Shown: positions 9,065-18,153, counted from the first letter of the stretch. The stretch is 64,000 bases of DNA from JAAYJT01 sp037446395 (GCA_037446395.1 JBBIIP010000013.1:1-64000), one strand, 5' to 3'. Notes: generated by a model not told the origin, from the sequence alone. Numbers and translations: made by a program.

Positions 9065-9445
9065 ATGCCGACAATTCAGCAACTTGTAAGAAAAGGCCGA
9101 AAAGAAATAGTTGATAAAAGTAAGTCTCCGGCACTCGACTCCTGTCCGCAACGCCGTGGCGTTTGTGTTAGGGTATATACTACTACTCCCAAAAAACCCA
9201 ACTCTGCCATGCGCAAAGTTGCAAGGGTAAGGTTGACCAATACCAAGGAAGTGAATGCCTATATCCCTGGCGAAGGACATAACCTTCAGGAGCACTCAAT
9301 CGTAATGATTCGGGGTGGCAGGGTAAAAGACTTGCCGGGCGTCAGGTATCATATCATCCGCGGTGCTCTTGATACAGCTGGAGTTGATGGCCGTAAGCAA
9401 CGCAGGTCAAAATATGGCACGAAAAGGCCTAAAGCAAAAAAATAG
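9065..9445 (+). CDS. rpsL: 30S ribosomal protein S12
   Basis: First gene of the ribosomal block. S12 sits at the decoding centre, where it monitors codon-anticodon pairing. The protein is 126 residues, normal for the family. The conserved decoding loop TTTPKKPNSAMRK (about 40-52) and GGRVKDLPGVRYH are intact, with the lysines usual in streptomycin-sensitive S12. It is followed by rpsG after 40 bases and preceded by two promoters, so it probably leads the operon. tuf is not part of this block. Confidence 0.98.
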   Translation: MPTIQQLVRKGRKEIVDKSKSPALDSCPQRRGVCVRVYTTTPKKPNSAMRKVARVRLTNTKEVNAYIPGEGHNLQEHSIVMIRGGRVKDLPGVRYHIIRGALDTAGVDGRKQRRSKYGTKRPKAKK

Positions 9446-9485
9446 CAGATTACAGAATTACATCAGGATTTAAGTTCATTATACA

Positions 9486-9953
9486 ATGAGGAAATCTAAA
9501 CCAAAAAAAAGAATCATTCTGCCCGATCCAAAGTTTAACGACCCTTTGGTGACCAAATTTGTTAACAACATCATGTACAGCGGAAAGAAAAGCCTGGCCT
9601 ATCAGGTCTTCTGTGATGCGGTTCAGATTGTTACCGAAAAAACAAAAGAAGATGGATTGGAAATGTTCAAGAAAGCACTTGCCAATGTCACTCCTTCAGT
9701 CGAAGTGCGCAGCAGGCGTATTGGTGGTGCTACCTTCCAGATACCATCAGAAATAAGGCCGAACCGTAAGCAATCAATAGGCATGAAAAACCTCATCGGC
9801 TATTCGCGCAAGCGTCACGAAAAAACGATGGGACAAAAACTTGCCGCCGAAATCATGGCTGCATCCAAGGAAGAGGGCGCTGCTTTTAAAAAGAAAGAAG
9901 ACACTCACCGTATGGCTGAAGCCAACAAGGCCTTTAGTCATTTCAGGTTTTAA
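9486..9953 (+). CDS. rpsG: 30S ribosomal protein S7
   Basis: S7 binds the 3' major domain of 16S rRNA and starts assembly of the 30S head, next to the E site. The 155-residue product starts MRKSKPKKR and includes VTKFVNNIMYSGKKSLAYQ and VEVRSRRIGGATFQIP, the conserved rRNA-binding regions. It lies between rpsL and fusA, the classic str order, with a 42-base gap to fusA. In other bacteria S7 represses its own operon, but no such site can be demonstrated here. Confidence 0.97.
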   Translation: MRKSKPKKRIILPDPKFNDPLVTKFVNNIMYSGKKSLAYQVFCDAVQIVTEKTKEDGLEMFKKALANVTPSVEVRSRRIGGATFQIPSEIRPNRKQSIGMKNLIGYSRKRHEKTMGQKLAAEIMAASKEEGAAFKKKEDTHRMAEANKAFSHFRF

Positions 9954-9995
9954 TTCATAATCACTCTTAAGGCAACCCGGGAAAGTACAATAGCA

Positions 9996-12101
9996 ATGTC
10001 TGGCAAGCTATCATATACGCGAAACATTGGCATTATGGCCCACATCGATGCGGGTAAAACCACAACGACTGAGCGTATATTGTATTTTACAGGTGTGAAT
10101 TATCGAATGGGAGAGGTGCACGAAGGCACAGCTACCATGGATTTTATGATCCAGGAACAAGAGCGGGGAATAACCATCAGCTCAGCCGCAACCACTGTTT
10201 TCTGGAACACCAATGATCAAAAATACAAGATCAATATCATAGATACCCCCGGCCACGTTGACTTTACGGTTGAAGTCGAAAGGTCGTTGCGCGTGCTCGA
10301 TGGCGCAATTGCCATCTTTTGTGCAGTGGGAGGCGTCGAACCCCAGTCAGAAACAGTTTGGAAACAGGCCGACAAATACAAAGTTCCACGCATCAGTTTT
10401 GTAAATAAAATGGACAGGCCTGGTGCCGACTTTTTGCATGTAATTGATCAGATAAAAGACAAACTGGGTGCAAACCCCGTTGCACTGCAGTTGCCAATAG
10501 GGAGCGAGGAAAATTTTATTGGAATCGTTGATCTTGTTGCAAACAAAGCATTCGTATGGGATAACGAAAGCAACGGAGCTGAATATACCGAGGTGCCCAT
10601 TCCGGATGATATGCTTGGCATGGTGAAGGAATATCGGACACACCTGATCGAAGGAACTGCCGAAGAAAGCGATGAACTACTCGAAAAATTTCTGGCCGAT
10701 CCTGATAGTATTTCAAAAGATGATATCGTTGACGCACTGAGAAAAGCCACGATTGAACTCAGAATAACACCGGTCATGTGTGGGGCTTCATTCCGCAACA
10801 AAGGCATTCAGCATCTGCTCGATGCCATCGTAGCCTATCTGCCCAACCCATACGATATTGAAGCCGTAAAAGGAATTAACCCAAAAACGGAACAGGAAGA
10901 AGTTCGCCATCCCGATAGCAACGAGCCTTTTAGTTCACTTGCATTTAAAATTACCACCGATCCATATGTCGGTAGAGTGGCTTTCCTTCGGATTTATAGC
11001 GGAGAATTACAGGCAGGGTCTTATGTGCTTAACACCAGCACCGGAAAAAAAGAACGGATTTCGCGGTTGTTTCAGGTACACGCCAACAAACAAAGCCCTA
11101 TCGAACACACCGAGGCAGGCGATATTGTTGCCGCCGTGGGTTTTAAAGACATCCGTACCGGCGATACACTTTCTGACGAAAAACATCCCATCTTACTCGA
11201 AACCATAAAGTTCCCTGATCCGGTCATCAGCATGGCTGTTGAAGCGAAGCTGCAGGAAGAAGTTGATAAATTGGATATTGCACTATCTAAGTTGTCGGAA
11301 GAAGATCCGACTTTCAAAGTTCGGGTAAATCAGGAAACAGGCCAGACACTCATCAGTGGAATGGGCGAATTGCACCTTGAAATAATTCTCGATAGGCTGA
11401 AAAGAGAGTTTCGGATTGAAGTAAATAAAGGCAATCCGCAGGTTGCCTACAAAGAGGCATTTACCTCTACTGTCAATATGCGCGAGGTATACAAGAAGCA
11501 AACCGGCGGACGAGGTAAATTTGCTGATATTGTTTTTGAACTGGGCCCATCCGATGATGGCATCCGCGGTCTGCAATTTATGAATGAAGTAAAGGGTGGA
11601 AACATTCCAAAAGAATTTATTCCCGCTATCCAAAAAGGATTCGCAAATGCGATGCAAAATGGCGTTCTTGCTGGTTTTCCTGTCGAAGGGCTAAAAGTCA
11701 CAATACTTGACGGATCTTATCATACCGTTGACAGCGACGCACTGGCATTCGAAACTGCAGCCCGCATCGCATTCAAAGAAGCCGGTCGCAAAGCCAACGC
11801 AGTCATCCTTGAACCGATAATGAAGCTCGAAGTAATTTGCCCCGAGATATATATTGGCGAAATCAGCGGAGATTTGAACCGCAGACGCGCCAATCTCGAA
11901 CAAATAGATTCCAGGCTGAACTACAAGGTAATCAGGGCCAAAGTGCCACTTTCAGAGATGTTTGGGTATGTTACCGCATTGCGCACACTCACCTCGGGCC
12001 GAGGATCCTCCACCATGGAGTTTTCGCATTATGCAGAAGCTCCGCGTTCTATCATGGAAGATGTTATCATTAAAACCAAGGGTTATTTAGTAAAAGTTTA
12101 A
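9996..12101 (+). CDS. fusA: Translation elongation factor G
   Basis: GTPase that drives tRNA-mRNA translocation and, with RRF, ribosome recycling. At 701 residues it is of normal EF-G length. The GTPase motifs are AHIDAGKT (15-22), DTPGHVDF (about 83-90) and NKMD (about 136-139). The switch I region keeps RGITI. Domain IV carries GGRGKFADIVFELGP, and domain V ends with SGRGSSTMEFSHY. It follows rpsG by 42 bases and precedes rpsJ by 25, with tuf missing between them as is usual in Bacteroidota. No sign of the divergent fusA2 paralogue type. Confidence 0.97.
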   Translation: MSGKLSYTRNIGIMAHIDAGKTTTTERILYFTGVNYRMGEVHEGTATMDFMIQEQERGITISSAATTVFWNTNDQKYKINIIDTPGHVDFTVEVERSLRVLDGAIAIFCAVGGVEPQSETVWKQADKYKVPRISFVNKMDRPGADFLHVIDQIKDKLGANPVALQLPIGSEENFIGIVDLVANKAFVWDNESNGAEYTEVPIPDDMLGMVKEYRTHLIEGTAEESDELLEKFLADPDSISKDDIVDALRKATIELRITPVMCGASFRNKGIQHLLDAIVAYLPNPYDIEAVKGINPKTEQEEVRHPDSNEPFSSLAFKITTDPYVGRVAFLRIYSGELQAGSYVLNTSTGKKERISRLFQVHANKQSPIEHTEAGDIVAAVGFKDIRTGDTLSDEKHPILLETIKFPDPVISMAVEAKLQEEVDKLDIALSKLSEEDPTFKVRVNQETGQTLISGMGELHLEIILDRLKREFRIEVNKGNPQVAYKEAFTSTVNMREVYKKQTGGRGKFADIVFELGPSDDGIRGLQFMNEVKGGNIPKEFIPAIQKGFANAMQNGVLAGFPVEGLKVTILDGSYHTVDSDALAFETAARIAFKEAGRKANAVILEPIMKLEVICPEIYIGEISGDLNRRRANLEQIDSRLNYKVIRAKVPLSEMFGYVTALRTLTSGRGSSTMEFSHYAEAPRSIMEDVIIKTKGYLVKV

Positions 12102-12126
12102 GATAAATTTTAAATAAGATATAAAA

Positions 12127-12432
12127 GTGAACCAAAGAATCAGAATTAAGTTGAAGTCGTATGATCACAATCTGGTGGATAAATCTGCCGAAAAGATTGT
12201 AAAGACTGTAAAGATGACCGGTGCCGTTGTCAATGGGCCCATTCCTTTGCCAAGCAATAAGAAAATCTTTACTGTTCTTCGTTCAACTTTTGTAAATAAA
12301 AAGTCGAGAGAGCAATTTGAAATCAGCACCTACAAACGCTTACTCGACATCTACAGCACTACGTCAAAAACCATAGACGCACTCATGAAGCTTGAACTTC
12401 CGAGTGGTGTTGAGGTTGAAATCAAGGTTTGA
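12127..12432 (+). CDS. rpsJ: 30S ribosomal protein S10 (GTG start)
   Basis: S10 is a 30S head protein, also known in other bacteria as the NusE antitermination partner. The 101-residue product MNQRIRIKLKSYDHNLVDKS is read from a GTG at 12127; no ATG upstream gives the conserved N-terminus. The loop PIPLPSNKKIFTVLRS and KKSREQFEISTYKRL are conserved. Only 25 bases separate it from fusA, so the str and S10 clusters are joined. Confidence 0.97.
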   Translation: MNQRIRIKLKSYDHNLVDKSAEKIVKTVKMTGAVVNGPIPLPSNKKIFTVLRSTFVNKKSREQFEISTYKRLLDIYSTTSKTIDALMKLELPSGVEVEIKV

Positions 12433-12485
12433 TAGAGTACCAGTATTGTTTATTTTCTTCATTGAATTTAATTAGTTAGAATAAA

Positions 12486-13115
12486 ATGTCAGGAATTATT
12501 GGAAAAAAGATTGGGATGACCAGCATTTATGATGCTGCAGGGAAGAATATCCCTTGCACCATCATTGAGGCCGGACCATGTGTGGTTACCCAGATTAAAA
12601 CCAAAGAAGTTGATGGCTACGACGCCATTCAGCTTGCCTATGATGAGCAAAAAGAAAAGCATACTACCAAGGCACTGAAAGGCCATTTCGCAAAGGCAGG
12701 CACCACACCAAAAAAAGTTGTAGCCGAGTTCACACGCTTCGAGGTGGGGCATCAAAAACAGTTTGGCGATCAAATCACTGTTGATATTTTTATTGAAGGT
12801 GAATTTATTGATGTTGTGGGTACATCAAAAGGAAAAGGATTTCAGGGCGTGGTCAGACGGCATCATTTTGCCGGTGTTGGCGAAAGTAGTCACGGCCAGC
12901 ATAACCGCCTGAGGGCACCTGGTTCAGTGGGCGCCTCATCATGGCCTTCGCGTGTATTCAAAGGCATCAGAATGGCCGGACGCATGGGAGGAGACCGCGT
13001 GAAGATGATAAATCTCCAGGTCTTGAAAATTTATGCCGATAAAAATGTAATAATTGTAAAAGGTTCGGTACCCGGGCCCAAAGGAACATATGTAATTGTT
13101 GAAAGATGGAGCTAG
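12486..13115 (+). CDS. rplC: 50S ribosomal protein L3
   Basis: L3 is an early assembly protein whose extended loop reaches towards the peptidyl-transferase centre. 209 residues, starting MSGIIGKKIGMTSIY. The loop reads SHGQHNRLRAPGSVG then ASSWPSRVFKGIRMAG. Where E. coli L3 has the methylated glutamine (GQNQTPG) this protein has ASSWPS, so that modification site is absent. The end overlaps the start of rplD by 10 bases, suggesting translational coupling. Confidence 0.97.
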   Translation: MSGIIGKKIGMTSIYDAAGKNIPCTIIEAGPCVVTQIKTKEVDGYDAIQLAYDEQKEKHTTKALKGHFAKAGTTPKKVVAEFTRFEVGHQKQFGDQITVDIFIEGEFIDVVGTSKGKGFQGVVRRHHFAGVGESSHGQHNRLRAPGSVGASSWPSRVFKGIRMAGRMGGDRVKMINLQVLKIYADKNVIIVKGSVPGPKGTYVIVERWS

Positions 13116-13732
13116 AAGTATACAACATTAAAGGTGAAAAAACCAACCGGACTGTAACGCTCAACGAAGAAATCTTCGACGTTACCCCGAACGACCACGC
13201 CATTTATCTGGATGTGAAGCAGCACTTGGCCAACCGGCGCCAGGGCACACACAGTTCGCTTGAGAAATCCTTAGTTTCGGGGAGCACCAGGAAACTGAAA
13301 CGCCAGAAAGGCACCGGGGGTGCCCGTGGCGGTAGTGTCAAGAACCCACTGTTGCGAGGAGGCGCCCGAATATTTGGGCCTCAACCCCGTGATTATTCTT
13401 TTAAGCTGAATAAAAAGCTAAAAAAACTTGCAAAGGTTAGCGCCTTATCGTACAAAGCCAAAGAAAGCAATCTTGTGGTGATTGAGGATTTTAGTTTTGA
13501 TGCTCCGAAAACCAAGAACATTACTGAATTGATGAATAGTTTCAAAATTTCAGGCAAAAAGGTTCTGTTTGTGGTGCCCGCATCAAATCCAAATTTGTAC
13601 TTGTCGTCCCGAAATTTACAGAACACAAAAGTCGTTTTAGCCGACAGTATGAACACTTACGATATCCTTAATGCAAACAGCCTGTTTGTTTTCGAGAGTT
13701 CAATCAGCAAGATAGAAAGCATCCTCGATTAA
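13106..13732 (+). CDS. rplD: 50S ribosomal protein L4
   Basis: L4 lines the polypeptide exit tunnel together with L22, and in some bacteria it also represses the S10 operon. 208 residues. The tunnel loop region includes RKLKRQKGTGGARGGS and NPLLRGGARIFGPQPRDY, which are well conserved. The start ATG (13106) lies inside the last codons of rplC, a 10-base overlap. rplW follows after 36 bases. Confidence 0.97.
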   Translation: MELEVYNIKGEKTNRTVTLNEEIFDVTPNDHAIYLDVKQHLANRRQGTHSSLEKSLVSGSTRKLKRQKGTGGARGGSVKNPLLRGGARIFGPQPRDYSFKLNKKLKKLAKVSALSYKAKESNLVVIEDFSFDAPKTKNITELMNSFKISGKKVLFVVPASNPNLYLSSRNLQNTKVVLADSMNTYDILNANSLFVFESSISKIESILD

Positions 13733-13768
13733 AACAGGTAAATCATAAACCAAATAATACTCATTACG

Positions 13769-14059
13769 ATGAGCATCATAATCAAACCGATAGTAACGGA
13801 AAAAATGACAGCACAGGGCGAGAAAATGCAGCGCTATGGTTTCGTCGTTCTCAAGAATGCCAACAAAATCCAGATCAAAAAAGCTGTCGAAAGCCTGTAT
13901 AGTGTGAATGTGGAAAGCGTTAACACGATGAACTATATCGGCAAAAGCAAATCGCGCTTCACCCGCCGGGGCTTCGTAGCAGGCCGCGCTGCCTCAACCA
14001 AGAAGGCAATAGTTACTTTGGCACAAGGACAAACAATTGATTTTTATAGCAACATTTAG
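13769..14059 (+). CDS. rplW: 50S ribosomal protein L23
   Basis: L23 lies at the tunnel exit and is the docking site for trigger factor and SRP. 96 residues. IIIKPIVTEKM opens the protein and YGFVVLKNANKIQIKKAVE is the conserved core. The C-terminus, RRGFVAGRAASTKKAIVTL, is the usual basic loop and strand. rplB follows after only 12 bases. Confidence 0.96.
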   Translation: MSIIIKPIVTEKMTAQGEKMQRYGFVVLKNANKIQIKKAVESLYSVNVESVNTMNYIGKSKSRFTRRGFVAGRAASTKKAIVTLAQGQTIDFYSNI

Positions 14060-14071
14060 AAAACAACATAA

Positions 14072-14896
14072 ATGGCTTTAAAGAAATTCAAACCGACAAC
14101 ACCAGGCCAGCGCTTTAAGGTAATCAGCTCGTTCGACGAAATTACCACCAAGGAGCCTGAGAAGAGTTTGCTGGTTCCCAGTAAGAAATCAGGGGGCAGG
14201 AACAACCAGGGACGCATGACCATGAGATATATGGGTGGCGGCCATAAACAACAACTACGGATTGTTGATTTTAAGCGCGACAAAGAAGGAATTCCGGCAG
14301 TAGTTAAAACAATAGAATACGATCCAAATCGTACCTCACGAATTGCATTGCTCGTTTATGCCGATGGCGAAAAAAGATATATCGTTGCTCCACATGGACT
14401 GCAGGTTGGGCAAACAGTTATTTCGGGAAAAGGATCATCACCAGATATTGGCAATGCATTGTATTTGAGCGAGATTCCATTTGGTACCATCATTCATAAC
14501 ATTGAATTGCGTCCCGGACAAGGAGCTAAGATGGCCAGGAGTGCCGGGTCGTCGGCTCAATTAATGTCACGCGATGGTAAGTTTGCGATCATTAAACTGC
14601 CATCCGGCGAGAGCCGAATGATTCTGCAATCGTGCAAGGCAACCGTTGGCATGGCTTCTAACATTGACCATAGCCTTGAAAAATCGGGAAAAGCTGGCCG
14701 CTCACGTTGGTTTGGCCGCCGTCCGCGCACCAGAGGTGTAGTGATGAATCCCGTTGATCACCCGATGGGTGGAGGAGAAGGAAGGGCTTCTGGTGGTCAT
14801 CCCCGCTCACGCAAAGGATTGGCTTCAAAAGGATACAAAACCAGATCCAGCAAGAATCAATCTGATAAATATATCATCGAGCGCAGGAAAAAATAA
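14072..14896 (+). CDS. rplB: 50S ribosomal protein L2
   Basis: L2 is a large, highly conserved 23S-binding protein needed for subunit association and for the peptidyl-transferase region. 274 residues, as usual. The C-terminal motif GVVMNPVDHPMGGGEGR includes the conserved histidine implicated in peptidyl-transferase function, followed by SGGHPRSRKG. The central RPGQGAKMARSAGSSAQL is also conserved. rpsS follows after 29 bases. Confidence 0.98.
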   Translation: MALKKFKPTTPGQRFKVISSFDEITTKEPEKSLLVPSKKSGGRNNQGRMTMRYMGGGHKQQLRIVDFKRDKEGIPAVVKTIEYDPNRTSRIALLVYADGEKRYIVAPHGLQVGQTVISGKGSSPDIGNALYLSEIPFGTIIHNIELRPGQGAKMARSAGSSAQLMSRDGKFAIIKLPSGESRMILQSCKATVGMASNIDHSLEKSGKAGRSRWFGRRPRTRGVVMNPVDHPMGGGEGRASGGHPRSRKGLASKGYKTRSSKNQSDKYIIERRKK

Positions 14897-14925
14897 TTTA
14901 ATAATATAATTTAAAGCAGATCGAA

Positions 14926-15204
14926 ATGAGTCGTTCGCTAAAAAAAGGCCCTTACGTTAACTATAAGCTCGAGAAGAAAGTATTGAGCATGATTGATGGC
15001 AAGAAAAAGACTGTGATAAAAACCTGGTCCAGAAGCTCGGTAATCATCCCCGATTTTGTTGGCCAAACGATTGCCGTGCACAACGGAAACAAATTTATCC
15101 CGGTTTATATTACTGAAAATATGGTTGGCCACAAGCTTGGCGAATTCTCGCCAACGAGGATTTTCAGGGGCCACGCCGGAAGTAAAGACAAAGGAAAAAA
15201 ATAA
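14926..15204 (+). CDS. rpsS: 30S ribosomal protein S19
   Basis: S19 pairs with S13 in the 30S head and contacts the A-site tRNA. 92 residues, starting MSRSLKKGPYVNYKL. WSRSSVIIPDFVGQTIAVHNG and LGEFSPTRIFRGHAG are conserved (read here in short stretches). It is followed by rplV after 12 bases. Confidence 0.97.
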   Translation: MSRSLKKGPYVNYKLEKKVLSMIDGKKKTVIKTWSRSSVIIPDFVGQTIAVHNGNKFIPVYITENMVGHKLGEFSPTRIFRGHAGSKDKGKK

Positions 15205-15216
15205 AGACGAGATATA

Positions 15217-15666
15217 ATGGGATCAAGGAAACATCTGAGCGCCGAGCGCCGAAAGGAAGAGAAAAAATCAATCGCTTTTGCCCACTTGCGAAACGTTCCG
15301 ACTACACCACGAAAAATGAGGTTGGTGGCCGATCTGGTTCGTAATATGGACATTGCACATGCGCTGCATGTGCTTAAAACCAATCCAAAAGCTCCAGCCA
15401 TGCGGTTGCACAAGCTCCTGCTATCGGCCATGGCCAACTGGCAGGTAAAAAACGAAGGCAAGCGGATCGAGGATAGTCAATTATATGTGAAAACAATTCA
15501 GGTTGATGGTGGAACCGTACTCAAAAGAATCAGCCCTGCGCCGCAGGGACGTGCATACAGGATACGCAAACGTTCTAACCACGTAACCATCATTCTGGGC
15601 AGCCACCTCAATGAAGCGGAAAATATAGTGGAATCGGATAATGATACCGGAAAAAATAAAGAATAA
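15217..15666 (+). CDS. rplV: 50S ribosomal protein L22
   Basis: L22 forms part of the exit-tunnel wall with L4; its hairpin tip is a macrolide-resistance hotspot. 149 residues, longer than E. coli L22 (110), with extra N-terminal and acidic C-terminal residues ending in SDNDTGKNKE. The core NVPTTPRKMRLVADLVR and the hairpin RISPAPQGRAYRIRKRSNH are intact. A 62-base gap follows before rpsC. Confidence 0.95.
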   Translation: MGSRKHLSAERRKEEKKSIAFAHLRNVPTTPRKMRLVADLVRNMDIAHALHVLKTNPKAPAMRLHKLLLSAMANWQVKNEGKRIEDSQLYVKTIQVDGGTVLKRISPAPQGRAYRIRKRSNHVTIILGSHLNEAENIVESDNDTGKNKE

Positions 15667-15728
15667 ATAAATCAAGAAATTAATCGAAACTGTTTACGGA
15701 AAACAGCAAACAAAAAAATCCTTTTTGA

Positions 15729-16451
15729 ATGGGACAAAAAACAAATCCAATAGGCCTTAGGTTAGGAATCGTCCGCGGATGGGATTCCAATTGGTATGGT
15801 GGGAATAATTTTGCAAACAAACTCGTTGAGGATGATAAAATCCGCAAGTATTTGTCTGTACGTCTATCTAAAGCCGGTATTTCCAAGATTATCATCGAGC
15901 GGTCGCTCAAATTAGTTACCGTTACAATTTTCACTGCCCGACCAGGTATCATCATTGGGAAAGCCGGACAGGAGGTTGACAAACTGAAAGAAGAACTAAG
16001 AAAACTCACCGGAAAAGAAGTCCAGATCAATATCTCTGAAATTAAGCGCCCCGAGCTTGATGCACTCATCGTAGCCCAAACCATAGCCAGGCAGCTCGAA
16101 GGCAGGATTTCATACCGGCGGGCAGTAAAGACCGCCATCGCCTCGGCCATGCGCATTGGAGCCGAAGGAATAAAAGTTCATATCGGAGGTCGGTTGGGAG
16201 GAGCTGAAATGGCCCGCCGCGAACAGTTCAAAGAAGGCCGCATCCCACTGCATACCTTGCGTGCCGATATTGACTATTCAACTGCAGAAGCACATACCAC
16301 ATACGGCCGTTTGGGTATCAAAGTATATATCTGCAAAGGCGAGATTTATGGAAAACACGATTTGTCGTCAGTGATAGAAAGCTTGCCAAAATCAAAACCT
16401 GCGGTCGCCCCACGCGGAAAACAACAACACCCACGTCGTCGTTCAAGATAA
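15729..16451 (+). CDS. rpsC: 30S ribosomal protein S3
   Basis: S3 lines the mRNA entry channel and has helicase-related activity with S4 and S5. 240 residues. MGQKTNPIGLRLG is the standard start, and the KH domain has the GIIIGKAGQEVDKLK signature. The C-terminal domain includes ISYRRAVKTAI and GGRLGGAEMAR. The tail ends in a basic RGKQQHPRRRSR. rplP follows after 31 bases. Confidence 0.97.
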   Translation: MGQKTNPIGLRLGIVRGWDSNWYGGNNFANKLVEDDKIRKYLSVRLSKAGISKIIIERSLKLVTVTIFTARPGIIIGKAGQEVDKLKEELRKLTGKEVQINISEIKRPELDALIVAQTIARQLEGRISYRRAVKTAIASAMRIGAEGIKVHIGGRLGGAEMARREQFKEGRIPLHTLRADIDYSTAEAHTTYGRLGIKVYICKGEIYGKHDLSSVIESLPKSKPAVAPRGKQQHPRRRSR

Positions 16452-16482
16452 AATTGATTTTTCACACTAACTTGTTACAACA

Positions 16483-16911
16483 ATGTTACAACCAAAAAAA
16501 ACCAAATACAGAAAGCAACAGAAAGGCAAAATGAAAGGCAATTCCAATCGTGGAAGTCAATTGGCTTTTGGTTCGTTTGGTATAAAAACAATGGAAGAGT
16601 GTTGGCTCACCGGCCGACAAATTGAAGCCGCCCGTCAAGCATTGACCCGACACATGAAACGTGAAGGCCAGATCTGGATCAGGGTATTCCCCGATAAACC
16701 AGTGACCAAAAAGCCTGCTGAAGTGCGTATGGGAAAAGGCAAAGGGGCTCCCGAGTATTTCGTGGCACCTATTACACCTGGCCGAATTCTTTTCGAGGCA
16801 GAGGGAGTTTCGCTCGCCGTTGCCAAAGAAGGCTTGCGCCTTGCTGCACAAAAACTTCCAATCGCCACAAAATTTGTCGTTCGTCGTGATTTAGTAGAAG
16901 AAGAAATATAG
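16483..16911 (+). CDS. rplP: 50S ribosomal protein L16
   Basis: L16 helps to position A-site tRNA at the central protuberance. 142 residues. The start MLQPKKTKYRKQQKGK, the segment SQLAFGSFGIK and the hydroxylation-region sequence RMGKGKGAPEYFVAP are all conserved. rpmC follows after 56 bases. Confidence 0.97.
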   Translation: MLQPKKTKYRKQQKGKMKGNSNRGSQLAFGSFGIKTMEECWLTGRQIEAARQALTRHMKREGQIWIRVFPDKPVTKKPAEVRMGKGKGAPEYFVAPITPGRILFEAEGVSLAVAKEGLRLAAQKLPIATKFVVRRDLVEEEI

Positions 16912-16967
16912 ACCAACAAAAATTCTCGACTACATCGTAGTAATTATAAAAACACGAAACCCAGAAT

Positions 16968-17180
16968 ATGAAACAATCAGTCATAATTGAGCTGTCAACA
17001 CCGGATATAATCGAAAGACTGGAGGAAGAACGTAAGCAATTATTAAAGCTTAAGATGAACCACTCGGTGTCGCCATTGGAAAACCCAAACAAAATTAAGG
17101 ATTACAGAAAAACGATTGCGCGTTTGGAAACTGAGCTAAGAAAAAGACAACTCGCCACACAGGCTAAAAAACAACAATAA
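16968..17180 (+). CDS. rpmC: 50S ribosomal protein L29
   Basis: L29 is a small helical-hairpin protein near the tunnel exit. 70 residues. The second helix NPNKIKDYRKTIARLETEL matches the conserved NPxxIRxxRRxIARxxT pattern. The N-terminal helix is less conserved, as is usual in this phylum. Position between rplP and rpsQ confirms the call. Confidence 0.94.
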   Translation: MKQSVIIELSTPDIIERLEEERKQLLKLKMNHSVSPLENPNKIKDYRKTIARLETELRKRQLATQAKKQQ

Positions 17181-17190
17181 TCAGTTGAAG

Positions 17191-17448
17191 ATGGAAACCA
17201 GGAATTTAAGAAAAGAGAAAGTCGGGCTTGTTGTAAGCAACAAAATGGAAAAGACCATTGTTGTTCAGGTCGAACGCAAGGTAAAGCACCCGAAATATGG
17301 CAAATTCATCAAAAAATCGTCAACATTTAAGGCACATGACGAAAGCAATGAATGCCAAATCGGCGATACCGTTCGAATTATGGAGTCCCGTCCGGTCAGC
17401 AAAGAAAAGTGCTGGAGGTTAGTAGAAATCATTGAAAAGGTGAAATAA
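17191..17448 (+). CDS. rpsQ: 30S ribosomal protein S17
   Basis: S17 is an OB-fold 16S-binding protein needed early in 30S assembly. Starting at the ATG 17191 gives 85 residues, METRNLRKEKVGLVVSNKM; a TTG two codons upstream is possible but unneeded. The core KTIVVQVERKVKHPKYGK and GDTVRIMESRPVSK is conserved. The gap to rplN is only two bases, suggesting coupled translation. Confidence 0.96.
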   Translation: METRNLRKEKVGLVVSNKMEKTIVVQVERKVKHPKYGKFIKKSSTFKAHDESNECQIGDTVRIMESRPVSKEKCWRLVEIIEKVK

Positions 17449-17450
17449 TT

Positions 17451-17819
17451 ATGATACAGCAGGAATCAAGATTGAATGTCGCCGATAATAGTGGCGCCAA
17501 AGAAGTGCTCTGCATCCGCGTATTGGGAGGAACCCGAAAACGATATGCAACCATTGGAGATAAAATCATTGTTACGGTTAAAAATGCACTGCCATCGGGC
17601 AATATCAAAAAAGGAACGGTTGCTAAAGCTGTTGTGGTGAGAACCAAAAAAGAAATTCGTCGCAACGATGGGTCTTATATAAGATTCGACGACAATGCAG
17701 TGGTTATCCTGAACAATGCTGGTGAAATGACTGGTACACGCATCTTTGGCCCTGTGGCACGTGAACTGCGTGAGAAGCAATATATGAAAATCGTATCACT
17801 GGCACCCGAAGTGCTTTAA
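17451..17819 (+). CDS. rplN: 50S ribosomal protein L14
   Basis: L14 sits at the subunit interface, contacts 16S rRNA helix 14 and is the binding site of the silencing factor RsfS. 122 residues, the standard length. MIQQESRLNVADNSGAKEV is the family signature, followed by RRNDGSYIRFDDNAVV and GPVARELREK near the end. rplX begins 13 bases downstream. Confidence 0.98.
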   Translation: MIQQESRLNVADNSGAKEVLCIRVLGGTRKRYATIGDKIIVTVKNALPSGNIKKGTVAKAVVVRTKKEIRRNDGSYIRFDDNAVVILNNAGEMTGTRIFGPVARELREKQYMKIVSLAPEVL

Positions 17820-17832
17820 TAAAATAGATTAT

Positions 17833-18153
17833 ATGAAGAAGTTGCATATTAAGAAAGGTGATAATGTGATGGTCATTGCCGGCGATGACAAGGGAAAACA
17901 AGGCAAAGTGCTTGAGGTGGATCCTGGCAAAGAAAGAGCCATTGTCGAAAGCATTGCACTTGTAGCAAAACATACCCGGCCCAATGCAAAGAGTCCGAAA
18001 GGGGGCATCCTGAAGAAAGAGGCCCCGGTTCACATCTCGAACCTGAAAGTGATTGATAATTCTGGCAAACCCACACGCATTGCCCGCAAGACAGATGATA
18101 AAACCGGGAAAAATGTACGCATTTCAAAAAAAACTGGGGAGGTAATTAAATAA
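17833..18153 (+). CDS. rplX: 50S ribosomal protein L24
   Basis: L24 is an assembly initiator of the 50S subunit with a KOW motif. 106 residues; the KOW segment reads KGDNVMVIAGDDKGKQGKV (about 8-26). The stop TAA overlaps the start of rplE by one base (TAATG at 18151-18155), so the two are probably translationally coupled. A purine-rich GGGGAGG stretch, about 18136-18142, is a strong Shine-Dalgarno for rplE, which is uncommon in this phylum. Confidence 0.96.
   Translation: MKKLHIKKGDNVMVIAGDDKGKQGKVLEVDPGKERAIVESIALVAKHTRPNAKSPKGGILKKEAPVHISNLKVIDNSGKPTRIARKTDDKTGKNVRISKKTGEVIK

Noticed and set aside
12102..12126. A tuf gene between fusA and rpsJ, as in the str operon of Proteobacteria
   Set aside because: Only 25 bases separate fusA and rpsJ; tuf must be elsewhere, as is usual in Bacteroidota.
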